Shown here one piece after another: positions 50,523 through 56,643 of a stretch of 58,288 bases of DNA. Below the pieces are notes generated by a model. It ran no database searches. It worked only from the letters and a program-made list of their open reading frames with translations, and was not told the DNA's origin. Within the stretch, counting starts at the first letter, position 1, and each line of letters opens with the position of its first letter. Where the stretch lies: the NCBI GenBank assembly GCA_947384285.1, contig CANDGI010000018.1, positions 1 through 58,288 on the forward strand, read 5' to 3'. This DNA is from an uncultured Lachnospiraceae bacterium (GTDB lineage Bacteria > Bacillota > Clostridia > Lachnospirales > Lachnospiraceae). Made by a program: the position numbers and the translations under genes.

Positions 50523-50721
50523 CTGGAACCCTTTCTTTCCTGTATCCGATAAATATATTTGATAAATATTATAAAGGCAAATGCAGGAAAAGGCAAGAGA
50601 AAGAACATGCTATGCTCTTGTCATGAAATGAAAGATTGGATTGTTACTTAGAAATAAAAGATTGAAATGCGGTTTAAAAGAGGAAAATTGCGGATTTTCT
50701 AAAGAACAGAGGGAGATTGTA

Positions 50722-50808
50722 TAATAAACCCTCATCATGCTCAGCCAGCCGTCTGGCGGGACGCATGGCCATTCCTGCTATGGAAGTCGAAGACTTTCAT
50801 AGTAAAAG
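50722..50808 (+). repeat. full single copy of the dispersed palindromic repeat
   Basis: CCTCATCATGCTCAGCCAGC, GTCTGGCGGGACGCATGGCC and CTATGGAAGTC-GAA-GACTTTCATAG match a complete 78-bp unit. The hairpin arms stay complementary although the loop changed from GGA to GAA. It lies 38 bp before the XRE-TPR gene, between the lipoprotein gene (minus) and it. Confidence 0.85.
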
Positions 50809-50845
50809 ATAACGGGGAGAACGAAAAGACAGGGAGTGAGAAACA

Positions 50846-51766
50846 ATGGCGGTATATGAAATTGGAAATTATATTCATGACATGAGAGTGGAACGTGGAT
50901 ATTCCCAGGAAGAACTGTGTTTTGGCATCTGTTCAGTAGGAAATTTGTCTAAGATTGAGAATGGGACGCGCATGCCCAACCGGAAAACGGTGGAGGCGCT
51001 GACCCAGAGGCTTGGCTGCCGGGAGGTGTTTTTGCAATATTCCAGCAAAGAGGAAATGCAGCAGGTGAAAATCTGCAGCCAGATTGTGCAGAAAATCTCA
51101 AATTATGAATATGAGGGGTTAGAGGAATTGATAGACAGGTTTGAGCGCACCATTACAAAGGGGGATATTTTAAATTCCCAGTATTGCCGGTTCACCAGGA
51201 TTATCTTAAAACAGCAGGAACATGAGGATTGGGAACGGGACATAAAGGAGCTGGAGGATGCCTTGCGGATGACAAAGCCGGATGGGATAGAGATGAGAGC
51301 CATCTCAAAAGGGCTTTTGACGTACAATGAAATCGTAATCCTGATTAATATTGCAAGGGGTTACCGGAAGCTGGGCAGACAGGAGGAGGGAATTGAGATA
51401 CTGTATGGACTCAAGCAGTACATGGATACCCGTATGATAGACCAGACAGAAAAAGCACAGAAATATCCAATGATTTTATTCAACCTATCCAACATGCTGA
51501 TGGATAAAAGGCAGTACGCGGACGTTGTAGAACTATGTGACCAGGGAATTACCATAAGTAAAGAAAATAACCGTTTCTGCCTGTTCCCTAAATTTCTTAT
51601 CAATAAAGGCCTGGCTCTGATGGAGCTTAATGAAAGAGAACAGGCAAAGGAGTCTTTACTGCGAGGCTATTGTGCTTTTTATGCATTGGGCGATGAAAGA
51701 CAATGTAAACGGTTAAGAGTATACTTGAAAGAAACCTGGCTGGATTCCATCAATAATACTCTATGA
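50846..51766 (+). CDS. XRE-family regulator with TPR-like C-terminal domain
   Basis: 306-aa regulator. N-terminal HTH (residues 8-50: DMRVERGYSQEELCFGICSVGNLSKIENG), then helical repeats from about residue 70 to the end (IARGYRKLGRQEEGIEILYGL, LSNMLMDKRQYADVVELCDQ, NKGLALMELNEREQAKESLL), the architecture of Rgg/PlcR-type peptide-sensing regulators and of other Firmicute transcription factors. A GGGAG RBS precedes ATG 50846. No convincing peptide gene lies beside it, so peptide sensing is only a possibility. Confidence 0.85.
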   Translation: MAVYEIGNYIHDMRVERGYSQEELCFGICSVGNLSKIENGTRMPNRKTVEALTQRLGCREVFLQYSSKEEMQQVKICSQIVQKISNYEYEGLEELIDRFERTITKGDILNSQYCRFTRIILKQQEHEDWERDIKELEDALRMTKPDGIEMRAISKGLLTYNEIVILINIARGYRKLGRQEEGIEILYGLKQYMDTRMIDQTEKAQKYPMILFNLSNMLMDKRQYADVVELCDQGITISKENNRFCLFPKFLINKGLALMELNEREQAKESLLRGYCAFYALGDERQCKRLRVYLKETWLDSINNTL

Positions 51767-52236
51767 GATCATCGAAGTATGCCATGATAGGCCAAAGCCC
51801 CCTTTTTGAATGAAAAGAAATAAGGATTTGTAGTATCTTTTGTAAGTGGAATATAATTCCATGCAGGAAGGAGGATGAAAAACCTTCCTGTAATAATAAG
51901 AAGTATAGCACTATAGTAGAAAAAAATCTATAAACTTTGAGGAAAAATTTGACATTTTCTGTTTGGATGGCAAAATTTATTGAAAAAAATGAGATTTTCC
52001 TCAAAGTCCATGGTCATCTCAAATGGGGAAAGGTATAATGCATACCAGGAGTACTGATAAGGGGTAACAGATTCTAGACAAAATAGTTCAGGAAAAATCC
52101 TTGTAATTGGCGGATGATTGCTAACAGCCTGCATGATTCTGTGTAGATTACAGGGATTTTTCTGTTACAGTAATTAATGGATATTTGGAGAGAAGAACTC
52201 CCCTGGTTCCATGTAGATCGGGGCAGCTAATAGGCG
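51767..52236. other. non-coding gap with candidate small transcripts
   Basis: Two -10-like TATAAT words occur. The first (51850-51855) has TTGTAG 18 bases upstream and a CAGGAAGG/CCTTCCTG hairpin (51864-51890) after it. The second is described as a candidate small RNA. No protein gene is supported. Confidence 0.45.
52034..52165 (+). ncRNA. candidate small RNA with own promoter and long terminal stem
   Basis: TATAAT at 52034-52039 with TGGTCA (52011-52016) 17 bases before it. Downstream, AAAAATCCTTGTAAT (52093-52107) pairs with ATTACAGGGATTTTT (52147-52161) with one wobble, and the stem ends in a T-run. This gives a transcript of about 115 nt with no ORF. Not matched to a known family. Confidence 0.4.
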
Positions 52237-52389
52237 TTAAGCCTGTATTTTGGAAAGCAGGGCTTCCTGCGCCATGTCCATTGCTTCTGGAATGGTGGAA
52301 CCGTAGGTATTGCAGCCTTTCAAGTCGGGAAATCCCGCCCAGTAAGATTCATCTTCTTTGTGGAAGATGGCAGGATATACAAATAACAT
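52237..52389 (-). CDS. orphan short HicB-like antitoxin domain protein
   Basis: 50-aa ORF with a perfect AGGAGG upstream of ATG 52389. MLFVYPAIFHKEDESYWAGF, PDLKGCNTYGSTIPEAMDMA and QEALLSKIQ match the start of the HicB antitoxin family (partial RNase H fold). HicB proteins usually continue for 20-80 residues more; here a TAA follows. No hicA toxin gene (dsRBD-like fold) is found within 300 bp on either side. It is either a very short HicB or a truncated remnant whose partner is lost. Confidence 0.75.
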   Translation of the reverse strand: MLFVYPAIFHKEDESYWAGFPDLKGCNTYGSTIPEAMDMAQEALLSKIQA

Positions 52390-52464
52390 AACAAAACCTC
52401 CTTAATAAAAACAAGATAAGACGTGCAGCACGTACAGCCAAGGAGGAATTTGCCACATAAAATA

Positions 52465-52488
52465 AAAAAGCGCTGAAATCTCAGCGCC
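52465..52488 (-). terminator. terminator of the tRNA-Ser gene
   Basis: GCGCTGA/TCAGCGC perfect 7-bp stem, 4-base loop; on the minus strand a T-run (TTTTTTATTTTA) follows, just after the tRNA. Confidence 0.85.
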
Positions 52489-52496
52489 TTTTGGAC

Positions 52497-52585
52497 GGAG
52501 GAGGGGGGATTTGAACCCCCGCGCCGGGATTACCGGCCTACTGGTGTTCGAAGCCAGACCCTTCAGCCGCTTGGGTACTCCTCCA
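52497..52585 (-). tRNA. tRNA-Ser(CGA)
   Basis: Minus strand, 89 nt: acceptor GGAGGAG/CTCCTCC, D-arm with AAGCGGCTGAA, anticodon loop TTCGAAC with anticodon CGA, long variable arm (GCCGG...CCCGGC) as in class II tRNAs, T-arm GGGGGTTCAAATCCCCC, discriminator G. The base of the anticodon stem is a C-A mismatch (CTGGC/ACCAG). CCA is not encoded. Confidence 0.9.
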
Positions 52586-52676
52586 AAATAATGGTATGTT
52601 CCAGGCTGCTGTTCACATATAAGCCGTGGATAATAATTATTATATCAAATATTTTCAAAATTGCAAATGAAAAATC

Positions 52677-52705
52677 TTGTGGCAGCCATAATTTTGAGAT
52701 ATAAT
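52677..52705 (+). promoter_or_regulatory. promoter of pfkA
   Basis: TTGTGG (52677-52682), 17-base spacer, TATAAT (52700-52705). Confidence 0.6.
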
Positions 52706-52729
52706 ATTTTCGGTAGGATAATTTGTACT

Positions 52730-52763
52730 AGCGCCCGGCTCACAAAAGCCGGAACTGGGCGCT
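52730..52763 (+). other. hairpin in the pfkA leader
   Basis: AGCGCCC...GGGCGCT with an inner CGGCT/AGCCGG stem; there is a small AACT bulge. No T-run. Possible stabiliser of the pfkA mRNA 5' end. Confidence 0.55.
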
Positions 52764-52801
52764 GGACAACCGGACTATAATTGTAAAGGATGTGGAAAAG
52801 A

Positions 52802-53875
52802 ATGAAGAGAATTGGAATGTTGACAAGCGGAGGCGACTGCCAGGCGTTGAATGCGGCAATGCGCGGAGTAGTAAAAGGGTTAAGCAAGAACGTACAGGAT
52901 TTGGAAGTATATGGTTTTTATGAAGGCTACAAGGGGCTGATATATGGGAATTACCGTCTGCTCACCGGCTCTGATTTTTCGGGAATCCTTACCAAGGGCG
53001 GGACAATCCTTGGAACCTCCAGGCAGCCGTTTAAGATGATGCGTGTGCCGGATGAAAAGGGCCTTGACAAGGTAGAGGCGATGAAACAGACGTATTATAA
53101 GCTGCGGCTGGACTGCCTGGTAATCCTTGGCGGAAACGGGACGCAGAAGACAGCGAACCTTCTGAGAGAGGAAGGGCTTAACATTATCCATCTTCCCAAA
53201 ACAATTGACAACGACATTTACGGCACAGATGTAACCTTTGGGTTCCAGAGCGCCATTGATATTGCAACAGACGCTATCGACTGCATCCATACCACGGCAG
53301 CTTCCCATAACAGGGTATTTATTGTAGAGGTTATGGGGCATAAGGTAGGATGGCTGACCCTGTATGCAGGGATTGCGGGAGGCGCTGACATTATCCTGCT
53401 TCCAGAGATACCCTATGATATTGATAAGGTGGTGTCTGCCATTGCAGGAAGAAATAAGGCGGGAAAAGGCTTTACAATTCTGGCGGTTGCCGAGGGAGCC
53501 ATTTCCAAAGAGGATGCAAAGCTTTCCAAAAAGGATTTGAAGGAAAAACTGAAAAAGCGCAAATATCCTTCCGTTTCCTATGAAGTAGCAGCACGGATTG
53601 AGGAGAAGATAGGCAGCGAGGTGCGTGTGACTGTTCCAGGCCATACCCAGAGAGGGGGAAGCCCCTGCCCATATGACAGGGTGCTTTGTACCAGATTAGG
53701 CGCTGCTGCGGCAAACCTGATTTTGAAAGAGGATTATGGCTATATGGTAGGTATGGTCAATGGAAATACAAAGAAGGTTCCTCTTGGAGAAGTAGCTGGG
53801 AAGTTGAAGATGGTAGAGCCTAACTCCAAGATTATCAAGGAAGCAAAATTAATCGGCATCAGCTTTGGTGATTAA
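52802..53875 (+). CDS. pfkA: 6-phosphofructokinase
   Basis: 357-aa phosphofructokinase for glycolysis. Features: LTSGGDCQALNAAMRG, GGTILGTSR, GGNGTQ (110-115), LPKTIDNDI (131-139, catalytic Asp136), MGHKVGWL and the C-terminal PGHTQRGGSP. The diagnostic pair is Gly at the GG-N-G-T site, as in ATP enzymes, and Lys133 where ATP enzymes of the E. coli type have Gly and PPi enzymes have Lys; this Gly/Lys mix is the group III type, in which ATP use is known. So ATP use is likely but PPi cannot be excluded. ATG 52802 is preferred over 52790, which overlaps its RBS AAGGA. It is followed 2 bp later by dnaX. Confidence 0.93.
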   Translation: MKRIGMLTSGGDCQALNAAMRGVVKGLSKNVQDLEVYGFYEGYKGLIYGNYRLLTGSDFSGILTKGGTILGTSRQPFKMMRVPDEKGLDKVEAMKQTYYKLRLDCLVILGGNGTQKTANLLREEGLNIIHLPKTIDNDIYGTDVTFGFQSAIDIATDAIDCIHTTAASHNRVFIVEVMGHKVGWLTLYAGIAGGADIILLPEIPYDIDKVVSAIAGRNKAGKGFTILAVAEGAISKEDAKLSKKDLKEKLKKRKYPSVSYEVAARIEEKIGSEVRVTVPGHTQRGGSPCPYDRVLCTRLGAAAANLILKEDYGYMVGMVNGNTKKVPLGEVAGKLKMVEPNSKIIKEAKLIGISFGD

Positions 53876-53877
53876 AT

Positions 53878-55467
53878 ATGTCGTATACTGCGCTGTACCG
53901 GAAGTTCCGGCCCCAGGAGTTTGAGGAGGTCCGGGGGCAGGAACATATCGTAACAACCTTAAAGAACCAGATTAAGGCAGGGAGAATCGGGCATGCTTAT
54001 CTGTTTTGCGGAACCAGGGGAACCGGGAAGACATCCATTGCAAAAATATTTGCAAAGGCGGTCAACTGCGAACATCCTGTGGAGGGCAGTCCCTGCGGAC
54101 AGTGCAGGTCCTGCAGGAACATTGCCGCAGGCAGTTCTTTGAATGTCATAGAGATTGACGCCGCTTCCAATAACGGTGTGGACAACATCCGTGAAATCCG
54201 TGAGGAGGTGGCCTATTCCCCTGCCGAAGGCAGATATAAAGTATATATTATTGATGAAGTTCATATGCTTTCCATAGGGGCGTTCAATGCATTGCTAAAG
54301 ACATTGGAGGAACCCCCTTCTTATGTTATTTTTATCCTGGCTACCACGGAGGCTCATAAGATACCAATTACCATACTTTCCAGATGCCAGCGGTATGATT
54401 TCAGGAGAATCACCATTGATACCATTGCAGGGCGGTTAGAAGAACTGATGAAGAAAGAGCAGGTGGAGACAGAGCCTAAGGCGATCCGGTACATTGCCAA
54501 GGCGGCGGACGGTTCCATGCGGGATGCCTTAAGCCTGCTGGATCAATGCATTGCTTTTTATCTGGGAGAAAAGCTCACCTACGACCATGTGCTGGATGTG
54601 CTGGGCGCAGTGGATACGGAGGTGTTTTCCCGGATGCTCCGAAAAATCATGGCACAGGATGTGCTGGGCGCGGCTGCCCTGCTGGAGGAGCTGATTGTAC
54701 ACGGACGGGAGCCAGGCCAGTTTGTGCTGGATTTCACCTGGTATCTGAGAAATTTGCTTTTATTGCAAAGTTCTGATAATATGGAAGACATGCTGGACAT
54801 TTCCACGGAAAACCTGGCGCTGCTGAAGGAAGAAGCCCAGATGATAGAAGGAGAACGGCTGATCCGCTACATCCGTATTTTTTCAGAGCTATCCAGCCAG
54901 CTTCGGTATGCGGTCCAGAAACGGGTGCTTATTGAGATTGCATTGATTAAGCTGTGCAGGCCGGAAATGGAGCGGGATTACAGTTCTCTGGCTCAGCGGA
55001 TTTCCCAGTTGGAGCAAAGGCTGGAGCAGGGAACCTTTGTACAGGGGAAAGCGCAAGAGGATGCAGGCTTCCAGCAGCCTATGCCGGGAACTATGGAGGG
55101 GGCAGTGCCGGAAGTCAGGAAGCAGAAGCTTCCAAAGGCAATTCCAGAGGATGTCCGGCAGGTTGTGAAAGACTGGCGGCCTATCATTGAAGGGTTATCG
55201 GGAGGCCTTAAGAATTATCTGAAGCCAGCTCATCTAAGCCTTTCAGACCAGGGGCAGCTTCTGATTGTACTGGAGGATGAGGTGGCTCTTGCTTTTGTGG
55301 ATACAGAAGCCCATATCCAGGAATTAAAGGAAATGATAGCCCTGAAAACCGGCAGGGATGTGGAGATCAAGGTGCAGCTCAACGAGACGAAGCAGCCCTT
55401 TGAAGAAACTTATGCAGACCTTGGGAAAATAATAAATATGGAAATAACCATTGAAGACGAAGAATAA
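53878..55467 (+). CDS. dnaX: DNA polymerase III subunit gamma/tau
   Basis: 529-aa clamp-loader ATPase. AAA+ module: ALYRKFRPQEFEEV, Walker A GTRGTGKTS, zinc cluster CEHPVEGSPCGQCRSC (three Cys here plus His), Walker B IIDEVHML, sensor 1 LATTEAHKIP, SRCQRYDFRRI, and collar domain to about residue 350. The C-terminal tau-like part (about 350-529) is Gln/Glu-rich and ends in a beta-rich domain. No A-rich slippery heptamer was noticed, so a frameshift form is not predicted. First of dnaX-ebfC-recR. Confidence 0.95.
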   Translation: MSYTALYRKFRPQEFEEVRGQEHIVTTLKNQIKAGRIGHAYLFCGTRGTGKTSIAKIFAKAVNCEHPVEGSPCGQCRSCRNIAAGSSLNVIEIDAASNNGVDNIREIREEVAYSPAEGRYKVYIIDEVHMLSIGAFNALLKTLEEPPSYVIFILATTEAHKIPITILSRCQRYDFRRITIDTIAGRLEELMKKEQVETEPKAIRYIAKAADGSMRDALSLLDQCIAFYLGEKLTYDHVLDVLGAVDTEVFSRMLRKIMAQDVLGAAALLEELIVHGREPGQFVLDFTWYLRNLLLLQSSDNMEDMLDISTENLALLKEEAQMIEGERLIRYIRIFSELSSQLRYAVQKRVLIEIALIKLCRPEMERDYSSLAQRISQLEQRLEQGTFVQGKAQEDAGFQQPMPGTMEGAVPEVRKQKLPKAIPEDVRQVVKDWRPIIEGLSGGLKNYLKPAHLSLSDQGQLLIVLEDEVALAFVDTEAHIQELKEMIALKTGRDVEIKVQLNETKQPFEETYADLGKIINMEITIEDEE

Positions 55468-55546
55468 TATTCAGGAGGAGTAGTGTGGAAAATAAAGTTT
55501 TCATTGCTATTTGTGCCTGAGCAAGCGAAAGGAATGAGTGATTAAT

Positions 55547-55900
55547 ATGGCTAAGCGCGGAGGATTCCCAGGTGGAATGGGTATGCCCGGGAACATGAAC
55601 AATCTTATGAAACAGGCTCAGAAAATGCAGAAACAGATGGAGGAAGCCACAAAGGAGCTGGAGGAGAAGGAAATTACAGCCACAGCAGGCGGCGGAGCCG
55701 TTGAGGTGACAATGACCGGGAAGAAGGAGATTACAAAGGTAAAGCTTGCAGAGGAAGTCGTTGACCCGGATGATATTGAGATGCTGGAGGATTTGATTAT
55801 GGCGGCTGCAAATGAAGCAATCCGCCAGATTGAGGAGGCTTCCCAGCAGTCCATGTCCAGGATTACGGGAGGGCTTGGCGGAATCAATGGATTATTATAG
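55547..55900 (+). CDS. ebfC: YbaB/EbfC nucleoid-associated protein
   Basis: 117-aa DNA-binding protein of the YbaB/EbfC family, always near dnaX and recR. Start ATG 55547 gives the family MAKRGGFPGGMG start; GTG 55538 has the better RBS distance (AAAGGA, 4 bases) and would add three residues. Features: NMNNLMKQAQKMQKQMEEATKEL, TAGGGAVEVTMTGKKEITKVKLAEEVVDPDDIEMLEDLI. Dimeric fold binds DNA without strict sequence. The stop lies 14 bp inside recR. Confidence 0.93.
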   Translation: MAKRGGFPGGMGMPGNMNNLMKQAQKMQKQMEEATKELEEKEITATAGGGAVEVTMTGKKEITKVKLAEEVVDPDDIEMLEDLIMAAANEAIRQIEEASQQSMSRITGGLGGINGLL

Positions 55901-56483
55901 CAGACAGATAAGCAGACTGATTGAAGAATTGGCTTCTCTGCCTGGAATTGGGAGCAAGTCGGCGCAGCGGCTTGCTTTTCATATTTTGAATATGCCCGTG
56001 GAGCAGGTGGAGGGGCTTTCCTCTGCAATTATGGAAGCCAGGAGAAAGGTAAGGTACTGCAGAAAATGTTATACCCTCACCGACGATGAGCTGTGCCCAA
56101 TCTGCAGGAATGCAAAGCGTGACCACAAAACTATTATGGTGGTGGAAAATACCAGGGATCTGGCGGCTTATGAAAAGACAAATAAATACGAGGGCGTATA
56201 CCATGTGCTTCATGGGGCAATTTCCCCCATGCTTGGAATCGGCCCCAATGACATAAAGCTGAAAGAATTGATGCAAAGGCTCCAGGAGGAGGTGGACGAG
56301 GTGATTATCGCTACCAATTCCAGCCTGGAAGGAGAGACCACAGCCATGTATATCAGCAAGCTGATTAAGCCTACGGGCATCAAGGTATCCAGGATTGCCA
56401 GCGGAGTGCCCGTAGGCGGCGATCTGGAATACATTGACGAGATGACGCTTTACCGTGCCCTGGAGGGAAGGACTGAGCTGTAG
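55887..56483 (+). CDS. recR: recombination mediator RecR
   Basis: 198-aa recombination mediator that works with RecO/RecF at gaps. ATG 55887 gives MDYYSRQISRLIEELASLPG; the frame to 55812 overlaps ebfC. Helix-hairpin-helix LPGIGSKSAQRLAFHI, zinc finger CRKCYTLTDDELCPIC (4 Cys), Toprim MVVENTRDLAAYE, and GVPVGGDLEYIDEMTLYRAL at the end. Its final 27 bp, including the TAG, are repeated 70 bp downstream. Confidence 0.96.
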   Translation: MDYYSRQISRLIEELASLPGIGSKSAQRLAFHILNMPVEQVEGLSSAIMEARRKVRYCRKCYTLTDDELCPICRNAKRDHKTIMVVENTRDLAAYEKTNKYEGVYHVLHGAISPMLGIGPNDIKLKELMQRLQEEVDEVIIATNSSLEGETTAMYISKLIKPTGIKVSRIASGVPVGGDLEYIDEMTLYRALEGRTEL

Positions 56484-56553
56484 CCTTCAGTTCAGATATT
56501 ATATGATGTACCTTTGGCTGTGCCCTGCCCTGGAAGGAAGGGCTGGGTTGTAG
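56442..56553 (+). repeat. duplication of the recR 3' end
   Basis: GCCCTGGAGGGAAGGACTGA, then GCTGTAG (56457-56483) recurs as GCCCTGGAAGGAAGGGCTGG, then GTTGTAG (56527-56553). Upstream GATGACGCTTTACCGTGCCC resembles GATGTACCTTTGGCTGTGCC. Period 70 bp; both copies keep the TAG. Confidence 0.65.
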
Positions 56554-56643
56554 AATCTGGTCGAAATCTTTTTTTACAGCATGACAGGGATTTCCAAAAA
56601 CTGCAAACAAAATGTGCTACCATCTGTAAAAAGAGGTGAAGGC

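Noticed and set aside
51874-51915. Signal peptide gene for the XRE-TPR regulator
   Set aside because: The 13-codon ORF starts directly after AAGGAGG with no spacing and has no secretion signal.
52237-52389. Complete HicAB toxin-antitoxin module
   Set aside because: Only the HicB-like half is found; no hicA-like ORF lies within 300 bp on either strand.
53878-55467. Programmed frameshift in dnaX
   Set aside because: No A-rich slippery heptamer or following stem was seen in the expected region.
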